Origin: Lebetimonas natsushimae
GTDB taxonomy: Bacteria > Campylobacterota > Campylobacteria > Campylobacterales > Nautiliaceae
Assembly: GCF_002335445.1 (NCBI RefSeq)
Contig: NZ_BDME01000001.1
Coordinates: 372,001-436,000 of the forward strand
Reading direction: 5' to 3'
Length of the DNA: 64,000 nt
Part shown: positions 8,106 through 17,229 of the stretch, piece after piece
How positions within the stretch are numbered: position 1 is the stretch's first letter
Layout of the letters: each line of letters begins with the position of its first letter
Program-made: the position numbers and the translations under genes
Notes under the pieces: generated by a model
Databases searched by the model: none
What the model was told of the DNA's origin: nothing
The model's input: the letters and a program-made list of their open reading frames with translations, nothing else

Positions 8106-8527
8106 ATCACTTTTAAAGGGCTGTCCTGTTTATATAATAATTTATGATATCTCTTAATATTAACCACAACCGGGACTTCATAAATATTCAGGTATTGTAT
8201 AAGTTTAATTATAGTATTTATTCCGGCAGTTGTATAGATTATATTGGGATAAATTTTTCTTTTTTGAAAAATATCTACAGCTAAAATAGGATAGGCTGTT
8301 TTGACATGTTTTATTAGGTTTTCTAAATTGTTCATTCGTGAGCTGAAAATAATTAAAGTATATTCATTTTTTTTAGGGATAAAAATATCATTTTTTGTAT
8401 AAAGTACTATTTTATTAAAATCAATAAATCTATATTCGGAAAATTTATATTTGAAGTAGAAAAAAAATGCAGCTACAAGCAGTGCTCCAAAAAAGGAGCT
8501 GAAAGTATAAAAAAATTTATTTCTCAA
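8093..8527 (-). CDS. Membrane-anchored protein of unknown function between trxA and trxB
   Basis: I do not recognise this 144-residue protein. It has one N-terminal transmembrane segment (FFGALLVAAFFFYFKYKF, about residues 12-30) and then a basic alpha/beta domain, probably facing the periplasm, with alternating strands such as YTLIIFSSRM, AVDIFQKR and VPVVVNIKRY. It has no cysteine, so it is not itself a thiol redox protein, although the last part has a thioredoxin-like strand plus proline pattern (YEVPVVVNI). The start is one base from the trxA stop, and trxB follows, so coexpression with the thioredoxin system is likely. Confidence 0.6.
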   Translation of the reverse strand: MRNKFFYTFSSFFGALLVAAFFFYFKYKFSEYRFIDFNKIVLYTKNDIFIPKKNEYTLIIFSSRMNNLENLIKHVKTAYPILAVDIFQKRKIYPNIIYTTAGINTIIKLIQYLNIYEVPVVVNIKRYHKLLYKQDSPLKVINVK

Positions 8528-8848
8528 TTATGCTAAAAGTGTATTTATTTTTTCTTCATACATTGCTTTAGGAGCAGCACCTATCATAGCATCTACAACT
8601 TCACCGTCTTTAATAAACAATACAGTTGGAATACTTCTGATTCCAAATTGGATAGCAAGTTCTTGCTGTTCATCAGTGTTGATTTTACCTACAGCTACAC
8701 CTTTGTCTTTATATTCTTCTGCTAATTCTTCAATAATTGGAGCAACCATTCTACAAGGTCCACACCAAGGTGCCCAGAAATCCACTACAACTAACTTGTT
8801 GTTTTTTACTATGTCTTCAAAATTCTCTTTTGTAATTTCTAATGCCAT
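8528..8848 (-). CDS. trxA: Thioredoxin 1
   Basis: A 106-residue classical thioredoxin with the active site W28-C29-G-P-C32 in VVDFWAPWCGPCRMVAP, the buried Asp of VVVDFW, and the cis-proline loop IRSIPTVLF. It reduces protein disulfides and receives electrons from TrxB, encoded two genes downstream. The start at 8848 (MALEITKENF) is chosen because AAGGAAATCAA lies just before it; the longer reading from 8899 would add 17 atypical residues and overlap the gene before it. Confidence 0.97.
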   Translation of the reverse strand: MALEITKENFEDIVKNNKLVVVDFWAPWCGPCRMVAPIIEELAEEYKDKGVAVGKINTDEQQELAIQFGIRSIPTVLFIKDGEVVDAMIGAAPKAMYEEKINTLLA

Positions 8849-8891
8849 TTGATTTCCTTTTTTTATTGAATTATACCTAAAATTTTCTAAA

Positions 8892-9080
8892 TTATTCATT
8901 AATTGATGCTGTTTTATGGAATTTTAAAGATAAAATAACAAATCTTATAAATTGCCAAATGATACATTTTCTTTTCCATCTCTCAAAAGGAGTTGGATAC
9001 ATTCCAAATTTTGTTTCATCATATGCTCTTTTTTCCCATTCTTTTATTTTTAATCCAATCTGTGGACTTTTAATTGCCAT
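8892..9080 (-). CDS. Small basic protein of the sulfur-respiration operon
   Basis: This 62-residue protein is preceded by a strong AAAGGAG site and lies 15 bases after the SQR-like gene, so it is a real gene. It has charged amphipathic segments (GLKIKEWEKRAYDE, TPFERWKRK) and one hydrophobic stretch IIWQFIRFVILSL (about residues 40-52) that could sit along or in the membrane. I do not recognise a family. Its position suggests it helps anchor or regulate the neighbouring SQR/Psr proteins; this is inference from context. Confidence 0.6.
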   Translation of the reverse strand: MAIKSPQIGLKIKEWEKRAYDETKFGMYPTPFERWKRKCIIWQFIRFVILSLKFHKTASINE

Positions 9081-9095
9081 TTTTTCTCCTTTATT

Positions 9096-10562
9096 TTAAT
9101 CTGGTATCAACCACCAAAATGGTTTTACTTTTGCTTTGTATAAAAACAGATAATGCATCAGCCATTTAAACCAATGTCCTGCACTACCGACTTCACCGAT
9201 AGTGTATTTAATATCCCTTCCAAAATCCGGATATTTTTTGAAATCCGGAATTGTAGGATATACAGACATACTTCCGGCAATTCCCCTAAAGCCGTAATTA
9301 ATTGAAACAACACATATGCTTGCAATTTCAGCCATACTTGCTTTGTGTTTGAAACTTGGTTTTCCCTCAAGTATCCATTCAGCAATATTAAGTGCTGTGG
9401 CGTGAGCCATAACTGCACTTGGCATTCCAGTTCTAGGCGGTGCAGGTGTTAAAGGTCTGCCTGATTTTGTTTTATTTGGCATTGATATCGGGTGAGGTGG
9501 AGCAAATGCAATACCTACTGCAAAAATATTTTCATATGTTGGATTTTGTAATTTTTTGGGCCAATCTTCACCGCTCCATTCATGGTAAGGTTTGCTTGCA
9601 CTTGAATAATTGGCATCCACTATCATTAATCCGTTTGGTTTAAATAGTTTATCTGTATAATCTTCTCCGTTTGGGCCCACCGCTGTAATCCCAACGCCGC
9701 TAAAGGGGGGAATAAGCATTGCAAAATCATATTCAACTATTTTTTCTTCACCCTCATATGTTTCATAATAAACTTTTCCACTCTCTACTTTATAAACACT
9801 TGCTCTTTTAATCCAATCAACCCCATATTCACTAAACATTGAACGAATAATATTATTTGTATGGGTTATATATCCATTGTTTTTAACATAAGCTCCACCA
9901 AGACCCAAATCACCCAAATCCATTTCATTAGTAATATAAGTTACGTCTATATAATCCATTAAATCCAAATCATATACTAAAGAGGCTACATTCATTGCAT
10001 ATTCAACTGCAGCGCCTTGACAAGTACAACCTCCGTGACCAAGGCCGATTAATACTTTTTGTTTTTTGCCTTTTTTAGCCTTCTCTATAACTTTTTGAAG
10101 TTCACTCCAAGCATGTGCAGCATGGTCATAGCTGCAGACTGAAACAGTGTACCCGGTGTCCGGTCCAAGTCCTGGTGTTGCTGAAAAGTTAAGTTTTGGT
10201 CCAGTTGCATTAATTAAAAAATCATAATAGACTTTTTCCCTCTCGCCAGCTCTGCTTCCACTTGCATATTCAATAGTTACATAAGGTTTGTTTTCCCCTG
10301 CATCTCCTTCAGGGTGAATACTCAAAGCTTTTGCCTGTTTGAATTCAACACCGAATCTGTCATATACAGGTTTTAATTCAAAATAAACCTGTTCCGGTTT
10401 CATATAACCGGTTCCAACCCAAATATTAGAAGGAACCCATTGATATTTAGAATTTGGAGAAACTACAATAATTTCGGCTTTGTTTTTCAGTTTTCTTTTT
10501 AAATTCAGTACTGCTGTGTGTCCAGAAATTCCAGCACCCAAAACTACTACTTTCGGTTTCAT
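9096..10562 (-). CDS. Sulfide:quinone oxidoreductase-family flavoprotein
   Basis: The 488-residue protein starts with an FAD-binding motif (VVVLGAGISGHTAVLNL) and has the SQR-like pattern of YQWVPSNIWVGTGYM. Cysteines lie in VCSYDHAA (about 147), GLGHGGCTCQGAA (about 180) and IASICVVSINYG (about 420); SQR enzymes use three such cysteines. The C-terminus is amphipathic (HWFKWLMHYLFLYKAKVKPFWW), consistent with monotopic membrane binding. SQRs oxidise sulfide to polysulfide and reduce quinone. Being directly downstream of psrABC it may run with polysulfide reductase in a sulfur cycle or handle polysulfide substrate. The exact SQR type is uncertain. Confidence 0.75.
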   Translation of the reverse strand: MKPKVVVLGAGISGHTAVLNLKRKLKNKAEIIVVSPNSKYQWVPSNIWVGTGYMKPEQVYFELKPVYDRFGVEFKQAKALSIHPEGDAGENKPYVTIEYASGSRAGEREKVYYDFLINATGPKLNFSATPGLGPDTGYTVSVCSYDHAAHAWSELQKVIEKAKKGKKQKVLIGLGHGGCTCQGAAVEYAMNVASLVYDLDLMDYIDVTYITNEMDLGDLGLGGAYVKNNGYITHTNNIIRSMFSEYGVDWIKRASVYKVESGKVYYETYEGEEKIVEYDFAMLIPPFSGVGITAVGPNGEDYTDKLFKPNGLMIVDANYSSASKPYHEWSGEDWPKKLQNPTYENIFAVGIAFAPPHPISMPNKTKSGRPLTPAPPRTGMPSAVMAHATALNIAEWILEGKPSFKHKASMAEIASICVVSINYGFRGIAGSMSVYPTIPDFKKYPDFGRDIKYTIGEVGSAGHWFKWLMHYLFLYKAKVKPFWWLIPD

Positions 10563-10820
10563 TTTTAACCTTTTATTTTTATTTCAATTAATTATATCTT
10601 AAGTTTTTATAAATAAGAGAAAAATTATCTTTTTTAATAAAAAGTTATTATTCATTATAAATTAAACTAATAAATAATTAATGTAGAATTGAAATGGAGA
10701 AAGCGGAAAAATATAAAATAAAATATATATTTATTTAATTAATAAAATCTCAGACACTATAATTGAGAAATAATTTTATTTTGATTTTAATGTTATATAT
10801 GCCCAAAGAGGGCAGGAAAA
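10563..10820. other. AT-rich spacer between psrC and the SQR-like gene with 7-base repeats
   Basis: No gene is seen in these 258 bases. The stretch 10685-10726 reads as six 7-mers (AGAATTG, AAATGGA, GAAAGCG, GAAAAAT, ATAAAAT, AAAATAT), and CAGACACT at 10751-10758 resembles half of the palindrome AGTGTCAGACACT found near other 7-mer arrays. A TATAAT on the minus strand near 10596 may be the promoter of the SQR-like gene. Confidence 0.5.
10800..10814 (-). terminator. Hairpin after psrC
   Basis: TGCCC-AAAGA-GGGCA forms a 5-base-pair stem seven bases past the psrC stop codon on the minus strand. The following sequence is AT-rich but lacks a strong run of T, so this may be a weak terminator or an mRNA-stabilising end. 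Confidence 0.45.
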
Positions 10821-12125
10821 TTAATGATGTTCGTAAGAATCTGTTACGTTTCTTATATCTAATATTTTGTCAAGAAGTGCAAATACAGCAATACCTATTC
10901 CCAAACATCCAATAATAATTAACCATTCCATTGTGTGTGGTGCAATATATGCATAAGGAGTTAGGGCATCTAATTGATATACGCTGTTTGCCTGATAACC
11001 AAGTCCGGGAACTCTTTCTGTCATAGGTACAATGTTTCCACCAAAAATAAATGCCTGTCTCATTAAAAATGCACCAATTACAGCTAAAACGGCACCAATT
11101 AATACTCCGCCTTTATTTTTTGAAAGGAACAATATAAAAGGTATAACAATTCCTAAAATTAGCCATCCCCAATACATCCAGCTTATAGGGCTTCCTTTAA
11201 GCATTAAATTTATCCATTTAGGATCTACTACCATAAAATCGATTATTTCATAAACAGCTGCTAAAACAGTTAATATTACTCCAACTTTTGCGGCAAATTT
11301 AATATAGTCTTCAAAATATGGTTTATTTTTAAGTCCTAAGAATGCAAAAATAATAGAACCACTAATTCCAGTAATTCCACCTGTAATTAAGAAATAAATC
11401 CAAAGTTGTGGAATATCAGTCCATAAATGTCTTGGTACGTTTTGGTTGAATAATAGTCCTTGGATAAAAAATTCACCTAAGTCAATTAAAATACCGCAAA
11501 TTACCAAAATACCTGCAATTTTTCTAGCCATTTCTCTTTTGTTTGTAATAAGGAAATAAATTTCAACAAATGTAAATGGAATATAAATTGAATAAAGAGG
11601 TAACATCAACCACATACCGGCTTGAGGTTGTGGATTTAAAAACATCCAATAAATATGTAATAAGTTACCAAGGTCGCTTGCGATTGATACAAGTCCACCA
11701 AAAACCATTGAAATACCAAAAGTAATCATTGCAGCTGCCACTTTTGGAGCTACTTTTACTTTGAAAAGCTCAGCTAAAGAAGTGATAAAAATTAATGCGC
11801 TTCCACCATAAAGTAAATAAACATATTGGGTAACAAATACGCCCCAAGGTTCCGCTTTGTTTACTTCTTCAATTTCCGGTAAATTAAAAATTTGCTCTTT
11901 AAGTGCAATTGCAGCATGTTTAAGTGCTTCTTCATTATCTCCTGCTGCTACAATCCCTGCTTGAGATATAAAATCATGAAAATATCTTAAATGAAACAGT
12001 TCATACCAACCAACCAAACCGATAGCAATTAAAACATATGCAATTAGCATAGTTTTATTAAAAAATAATTCTAATAAACTGACTCTGTTTATATTTAATC
12101 CGCAACAATTAATATAATCTTTCAT
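10821..12125 (-). CDS. psrC: Polysulfide reductase membrane subunit PsrC (NrfD family)
   Basis: A 434-residue integral membrane protein of the NrfD/PsrC family, with about nine hydrophobic helices (for example TMLIAYVLIAIGLVGWY, YLLYGGSALIFITSLAEL, IPFTFVEIYFLITNK). It binds quinone and passes electrons between the membrane pool and the PsrAB subunits. The family's conserved charged positions in helices are present (GGLVSIASDLGNLLH, DLGEFFIQGLLFN). It lies 9 bases after psrB. Together psrABC would reduce polysulfide with electrons from hydrogen or formate, the expected energy metabolism of a Nautilia-like organism. Confidence 0.88.
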   Translation of the reverse strand: MKDYINCCGLNINRVSLLELFFNKTMLIAYVLIAIGLVGWYELFHLRYFHDFISQAGIVAAGDNEEALKHAAIALKEQIFNLPEIEEVNKAEPWGVFVTQYVYLLYGGSALIFITSLAELFKVKVAPKVAAAMITFGISMVFGGLVSIASDLGNLLHIYWMFLNPQPQAGMWLMLPLYSIYIPFTFVEIYFLITNKREMARKIAGILVICGILIDLGEFFIQGLLFNQNVPRHLWTDIPQLWIYFLITGGITGISGSIIFAFLGLKNKPYFEDYIKFAAKVGVILTVLAAVYEIIDFMVVDPKWINLMLKGSPISWMYWGWLILGIVIPFILFLSKNKGGVLIGAVLAVIGAFLMRQAFIFGGNIVPMTERVPGLGYQANSVYQLDALTPYAYIAPHTMEWLIIIGCLGIGIAVFALLDKILDIRNVTDSYEHH

Positions 12126-12134
12126 AGCGGCTCC

Positions 12135-12803
12135 TTACGCTTTTTTCCACTCAGGTTTTTTTGCCTGAGTTGCAGCTTCATATAAAGGTTTTATTTCATC
12201 CCAAGTATGTGTTTTAACATCACCTAATGTTCTTTTTGCATATTCTTCATCTTGAGGTACAAGATAGAATAGTTTAGGCAATGTTCCTTCTTCTTCTTTT
12301 AGGAAGAAGAACTTTCTTTGTTTTAATAATTTTACCAAATCAGAATTTTCATCATCCAAATCACCGAATGTTCTAACTTTAGTAGGACATGTCGCCGCAC
12401 ATGCTGTTGTTCCGTATTCCTGAACCCTTCCGTCACAGAATGTACATTTATCAACTGCATGTTTTGTTTCATCTACAAATCTGGCCCCGTACGGACATGC
12501 CTCCATACAACCTTTACACAAAATACACATTGAAGGGTCAACTTTTACAAGTCCTCCTTCTGCGTAATGGCTTGCCCCTGTAGGACAGACAGTTACACAT
12601 GGTGCGTCAATACAGTGGTTGCATTGAGACGGATAAAAATTTAAAAATATATCGGCAAGTGTAGTTCCGCCTTCAACAATACCAACCCAGATTCTCTGTT
12701 TGTCAGCACCGAGCATTACCCCGTTTTCATCTTTACATGCCACTTCACACGCTCTACAGTCTATACAGTTTTGATATTCAAGTGCAATTGCATAATTAGC
12801 CAT
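12135..12803 (-). CDS. psrB: Polysulfide reductase iron-sulfur subunit PsrB
   Basis: The 222-residue protein carries four cysteine clusters of the DmsB/PsrB type: CIDCRACEVACKDENG (residues 13-28), CNHCIDAPCVTVCPTG, CILCKGCMEACPYGA, and CTFCDGRVQEYGTTACAATCP. They hold four [4Fe-4S] clusters that relay electrons between PsrC and the molybdenum subunit PsrA. There is no signal peptide of its own, so it is probably exported in complex with Tat-dependent PsrA. It starts 3 bases after psrA ends. Confidence 0.92.
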   Translation of the reverse strand: MANYAIALEYQNCIDCRACEVACKDENGVMLGADKQRIWVGIVEGGTTLADIFLNFYPSQCNHCIDAPCVTVCPTGASHYAEGGLVKVDPSMCILCKGCMEACPYGARFVDETKHAVDKCTFCDGRVQEYGTTACAATCPTKVRTFGDLDDENSDLVKLLKQRKFFFLKEEEGTLPKLFYLVPQDEEYAKRTLGDVKTHTWDEIKPLYEAATQAKKPEWKKA

Positions 12804-12806
12804 GAC

Positions 12807-15479
12807 TTACACCTTTCTTATTTTTACAAGAGTTTCATTCATACTTGCTGAACCGATAATCGGATCGATTGTGTTTTCACAAATCATAGCCTGTGAAATA
12901 CCGTTTTTGTATCCAAGTGTCATCATTGGTGACTGGGCACCAAATCCTGTTGCAATAAACGCTGTGTCTTTTCTGATTCTTTTAGTCGGATAAACTTTTG
13001 CTATTACTTTTTTACCCTGTTCACTGGTAAGTTCTACTTCGTCTTTAAATCTAAGTCCTAATTTTTTAGCAAGTTCATCATTTATCCATAGATAATTGTA
13101 ATTCATTAAATCTAATAATAAATAGTTGTTTGGATGGAAACTTTGGGTAAAGTATGCATGTCTTCCTACTACTACCCTGACTTCCCCTTCCTCTGTGTTT
13201 GGAGCTTTATATAAACTGTCTCTCCATAGAGGGAATCTGTGCATTGTTTCAAGTTTGCCTGTTATAGGGTTTGTAAATTTTTTACCTTCAAATGTTTTTT
13301 GAGCGAGTTTTATATATTTTCCTTTTTTAGGAACAATATAATAATCTTTTGGAAGTGTAGTAAATTTTTGATAAATAGTTTCAGCCAATTCGTTTTTATC
13401 AGGAGTTTCTTTTTTAAATGCTTTTAAATGTTCATCTAACAGATCTGATTTAACCGCATTTTCAATACCTGGCCAGTATACTCCCCATTCTTTTGCTATT
13501 TTAGCAGCTTCTTCTCCGTATAGTTCTTTCATTGTTTCTTCGTTGTATTCTTCAACTGTTTTTTCAAAAGCTGCTGTTATTTTGTAAGTGCCTATGTCCA
13601 AGTCATCTTCGCTTGCGTGTTGAAGAATCGCTTTTACTAATTTTTCATCTTTAATATCAGCTTTAAGTTTTTCTTCATCCACTTCAAAATCATCTGTGAG
13701 ATATTTTGCTAAATCAAAATCTTTTGGGAGTTCTGCGCCAAGGTCATCTGCATCCCAAGTGTACTTAAATGTAATTGCTGCAAAAGGTTTTTCTATTCTT
13801 TTTGCAAGTTCTTTACACATAAAATATACATCTTGTGCATATCCTCTTGGTTCAACCGCTTTACTTCTCCATGTAATATATGGCTCGATAGTGTTAAACA
13901 TTTTTATAGGTGACTCTCTTTCCACATAAACAGTATCAGGCAGGATTACATCTGCATAAAGTGCTGTATCTGTGGCCTGAATGTCTATTACAACTACCAA
14001 ATCCATTGTTTCATACATTTTGGCTGTTTTTTCATAATCCGGTACTGATTGAAGCGGATTTTGTTTGTAATGGAATGCCGCTCTTACAGGATATTCATTG
14101 TCAGCTAATTTTTCACCTTTTCTCCATTTAGTATTAACTTCCAAAATTGTATCTCTGATAATAGGCCAGCTACCTTTTTGAGGGTTGGCCAACGGATAAG
14201 TGTTTGGTTTTAAACATGCAATGTCTATTCTTGGTTTTGGATTATCATATACAGGGAAATCTTCATATTCATAACTTTCAAATTTAAGACCTCTTCCTAG
14301 AATTATTCCTCCCGGTCTGTTTACACATCCGTGAATTGCATTAAATATAGCCTGGGCACGTCTGAATTCAAAATCCTGATAATACCAGGTGGATTTTCTG
14401 CTTCTGTAGCAGTTTGCAGCACCTTTATATTTTTCAGCTGCATCTGAGAATTCTTTTGTAAGTCTTCTGATGGTAGAAGCCGGAATTTCAGTAATTTTCT
14501 CAGCCCATTCAGGTGTGTATTTTGCGCCTTCGCCCTTAGTGAAGAATTCTTCAAGTTCTTCAATTCCGTCAACATATTTAGCAATATAATCTGCTTTGTA
14601 TGGAGTTTTGTGATAACCTTTATTGATTGTCTCATGAATCATTGCAAGCATTAAAGCACCGTCAGTTCCAGGTTTGATTGGGATAAATTCATCAGCCTGG
14701 GCTGCTGTGTTTGTATATCTTACATCAATATATACGATTTTTTCTATTCCTCTTTTGTGTGTTCTTTTGAACATATCCATAGTATCAGGAGTTACAATTC
14801 CTTCAGCCCTGTTTGCACCAAGATTTAGTAAATATTTTGTATTTCTAAAATCAGCCTGTCCCCAGCTGCCAAAAGTCAAAGCATTTGCCATAAATGATGG
14901 TGCAAAACATGTTGAAAAGTGGTCGATGAAGTTAGCAGTACCGATTCCGTTTACCAAATTCATAACAACAGGTTCGTCTACTGTTCCAGATGTGGCACCT
15001 ACACCGAAAAGAAATGTACTTCTGTTGTCTTTTTCTTCATCAAGGATTTTAACCATTTTTTTGGCTATATAATCAAACGCTTCATCCCAGCTAGCTTTTC
15101 TGAATTTTCCTTCTCCTCTTTTACCGACTCTGATTAATGGAGTTGTAATTCTATCTGGGTCGTATTCTTCTGCAATACCCGCATTACCTCTTGCACACAT
15201 AAAATTTCTGCTTTTTGGGTAAAGAGGGTTTGGATCTATTTTTTTAACTTTACCGTCAACGCTTCTTACAATTACCCCGCACATATTTACGCACATACCG
15301 CAAACATTCGGGGTAAATTTAGCATTTTTTATTTCTTTTTCTTTTTTTTCTTTTTCATTTGCAGCTTCTTCATAAGGCCCAAATGCAAAAGCTGAAGTGC
15401 TTACCACTGCCGCACCGGCTGCCGCAGCTGCTGAACCTTTTAGGAAGCTTCTCCTTTTTAAATCAACAATTTCAGACAT
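12807..15479 (-). CDS. psrA: Polysulfide/thiosulfate reductase molybdopterin subunit PsrA
   Basis: An 890-residue molybdenum enzyme of the DMSO reductase family. The start at 15479 (MSEIVDLKRRSFLKG) has a GGAGAATCA ribosome site; the Tat signal shows RR at residues 9-10. A [4Fe-4S] site is C60-x2-C63-x3-C67-x27-C95, and C191 in HFSTCFAPS is the likely molybdenum ligand, as in Psr/Phs rather than selenocysteine or serine. It is the catalytic periplasmic subunit. An insert-like acidic region (about 590-730) is longer than in Wolinella PsrA. Thiosulfate or sulfur as substrate cannot be excluded. Confidence 0.88.
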   Translation of the reverse strand: MSEIVDLKRRSFLKGSAAAAAGAAVVSTSAFAFGPYEEAANEKEKKEKEIKNAKFTPNVCGMCVNMCGVIVRSVDGKVKKIDPNPLYPKSRNFMCARGNAGIAEEYDPDRITTPLIRVGKRGEGKFRKASWDEAFDYIAKKMVKILDEEKDNRSTFLFGVGATSGTVDEPVVMNLVNGIGTANFIDHFSTCFAPSFMANALTFGSWGQADFRNTKYLLNLGANRAEGIVTPDTMDMFKRTHKRGIEKIVYIDVRYTNTAAQADEFIPIKPGTDGALMLAMIHETINKGYHKTPYKADYIAKYVDGIEELEEFFTKGEGAKYTPEWAEKITEIPASTIRRLTKEFSDAAEKYKGAANCYRSRKSTWYYQDFEFRRAQAIFNAIHGCVNRPGGIILGRGLKFESYEYEDFPVYDNPKPRIDIACLKPNTYPLANPQKGSWPIIRDTILEVNTKWRKGEKLADNEYPVRAAFHYKQNPLQSVPDYEKTAKMYETMDLVVVIDIQATDTALYADVILPDTVYVERESPIKMFNTIEPYITWRSKAVEPRGYAQDVYFMCKELAKRIEKPFAAITFKYTWDADDLGAELPKDFDLAKYLTDDFEVDEEKLKADIKDEKLVKAILQHASEDDLDIGTYKITAAFEKTVEEYNEETMKELYGEEAAKIAKEWGVYWPGIENAVKSDLLDEHLKAFKKETPDKNELAETIYQKFTTLPKDYYIVPKKGKYIKLAQKTFEGKKFTNPITGKLETMHRFPLWRDSLYKAPNTEEGEVRVVVGRHAYFTQSFHPNNYLLLDLMNYNYLWINDELAKKLGLRFKDEVELTSEQGKKVIAKVYPTKRIRKDTAFIATGFGAQSPMMTLGYKNGISQAMICENTIDPIIGSASMNETLVKIRKV

Positions 15480-15533
15480 TGATTCTCCTTTTAGAAATTT
15501 ACGTAGTAATTGTAGCATAGTATAAGAAAAAAG

Positions 15534-15556
15534 TTATATCCCGAAGAGGGATATAA
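15534..15556 (-). terminator. Rho-independent terminator of the porin-like gene
   Basis: TTATATCCC-GAAGA-GGGATATAA is a perfect 9-base-pair stem with a 5-base loop, downstream of the gene ending at 15578. On the minus strand it is followed by CTTTTTTCTT. It separates this gene from psrA, which is transcribed in the same direction further on. Confidence 0.8.
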
Positions 15557-15577
15557 GAGAAAATTATCTTAATTTAA

Positions 15578-17122
15578 TTAAAAGTTATATCTGATATATG
15601 CTCTTATGTCTTGAGCTTTTTTAACATAACTGAATGCTGTTAAATCTGGATCACCCATATCTCCAAAGAATGCATCACTTCCTGGATGTGCATAATCAAT
15701 ATATGTATATCTTAATTGAGCTGTTAAATGAGGAATGATTTCATGATTATAATATACATCATAAGCATGACCTCTAACTGCCGCAATGCTTCCAGCTAGT
15801 GTATCTTCTCCGTAAGTGAAACTTCTCCAGTATTTGCTTCCATAAACATAAGATACTCCAAATCTGTCGTTATCTCCAAATCCTGGCATATCAGCACCTA
15901 TCCAGAAACTGTGACCTGTTTTTTTCTGAGTAGAACCGAGCATTCTTTTTCCAGATTTAGGTCTTGTTTGAGATAATGCCCATGAAGCAAATGCTGTAGT
16001 ATTATCAAGAAAATCACTTATTCCATCACCGATTCCCTGAGCTGCAAATACAACATTTTCACCAAAATAATTTCCTAATGTATCCATTTTTGCTGGTACG
16101 GAAGTTCCAGTTAAATCCATATTATATGCAAGAGCTTGATTAAATTGGTTTTTAGCCATTTCATAATTTGGAACTTGCATTTCAAAACCTTGTAGGTTAA
16201 ATGCCCAGACAGTTTCTGTTTTTAATGAATATTGTCCGTCATCATAAGGAATTAATAAAAATCCTCCAAAATCTGCATGTCTTGTACCTGTTTTAGTATA
16301 ATCAGGATTTTCGTTACTCATTGACCATTTTCCAGTAGTATCAGTATATCCTCTACCTAAGCAGAATTTCATCCAAGTTCCCCAGTCAGCGAATTTGTCT
16401 GAAAGTTTTGCAAATAAAGGATTTCCAATTTCAAAACTGAATCCGTCAAATTCCATGTTGATTAAGTGTCCAAGAGGGCTGTTTGCAGAGTCTTCATCAA
16501 CCAAATTAGCTGGGAATCCCTGAGTTGCCGGTCTTCTACCTGCACTGAACATTAATCCGTTGTCCGGTCCGAAATAATAGTTAAAGAAAGCTTCTTTAAT
16601 TCTTATATATGCATCATCTGGAGTTTCATTTGCTATCCAGTCATAATTTTGAAATGGTTGATTCATTCCATTAATACTATTTCCACCAAATACTTTATTG
16701 GCTTCAACCCTTACAGTTGCTTTTAAATTGTCTGCAGGTTTATATACACCTGTTAGTATAACTCTGTTTTGTAAAACCTGACCAATATGATGTTTTTCAT
16801 CTGCTGGTTTACCAGTTACATTAACTTTCATTGTCATAGGATCAACACCGTATATATAACCTTTTGTAGTTTCTTTGTTAATGTAATCGAAAGCAGTTCT
16901 TAAATCAAATCCCCAGAATAAATGAGAGTTTGCAACAACTGGAGATACTTTTTTATAATATCTGCTGTTTTGCTCTTCAACTTTTTTTTCAACTTTTTGT
17001 TGACTTGCTTTAAGTTGATTTAATTGTTGTTGTAAAAGTTCGATTTGTTTTTGTAACTGTTCAACAGTTGGTTGTGCAAATAATCCTGCTACAACTGAAG
17101 CTGAAAGTAAAATTTTTTTCAT
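15578..17122 (-). CDS. Outer-membrane beta-barrel protein (DUF3373-like)
   Basis: The 514-residue protein has a signal peptide (MKKILLSASVVAGLFA) followed by a short coiled coil (TVEQLQKQIELLQQQLNQLK) that could tether to or span toward peptidoglycan, then alternating aromatic strands and a C-terminal RAYIRYNF ending in phenylalanine, the usual recognition end for outer-membrane barrels. It matches what I know of the DUF3373 proteins of Campylobacterota. Standing directly upstream of psrABC, it may provide passage of sulfur species or other solutes across the outer membrane; substrate is unknown. It has its own terminator. Confidence 0.7.
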   Translation of the reverse strand: MKKILLSASVVAGLFAQPTVEQLQKQIELLQQQLNQLKASQQKVEKKVEEQNSRYYKKVSPVVANSHLFWGFDLRTAFDYINKETTKGYIYGVDPMTMKVNVTGKPADEKHHIGQVLQNRVILTGVYKPADNLKATVRVEANKVFGGNSINGMNQPFQNYDWIANETPDDAYIRIKEAFFNYYFGPDNGLMFSAGRRPATQGFPANLVDEDSANSPLGHLINMEFDGFSFEIGNPLFAKLSDKFADWGTWMKFCLGRGYTDTTGKWSMSNENPDYTKTGTRHADFGGFLLIPYDDGQYSLKTETVWAFNLQGFEMQVPNYEMAKNQFNQALAYNMDLTGTSVPAKMDTLGNYFGENVVFAAQGIGDGISDFLDNTTAFASWALSQTRPKSGKRMLGSTQKKTGHSFWIGADMPGFGDNDRFGVSYVYGSKYWRSFTYGEDTLAGSIAAVRGHAYDVYYNHEIIPHLTAQLRYTYIDYAHPGSDAFFGDMGDPDLTAFSYVKKAQDIRAYIRYNF

Positions 17123-17201
17123 TTTAATCTCCTTTTTTTTAATTTAATTTTGTTTTAAATTTTAGCCAGTGCAAATTATAGCAAATTTAATAAAATTGTA
17201 T

Positions 17202-17222
17202 ACCTCCTCCGGAGGTTTTTTT
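17202..17222. terminator. Terminator hairpin between two minus-strand genes
   Basis: ACCTCC-TCC-GGAGGT is a 6-base-pair stem with a run of seven T on the plus side (17216-17222), and so a run of A on the minus side. It lies just after the stop of the small secreted protein gene at 17230, so it probably ends that transcript and also blocks antisense transcription. Confidence 0.6.
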
Positions 17223-17229
17223 ATCAAAG

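Noticed and set aside
14674-15072. 132-codon frame on the plus strand opposite psrA
   Set aside because: It is antisense to a well-supported gene, has no ribosome site, and its product resembles no family.
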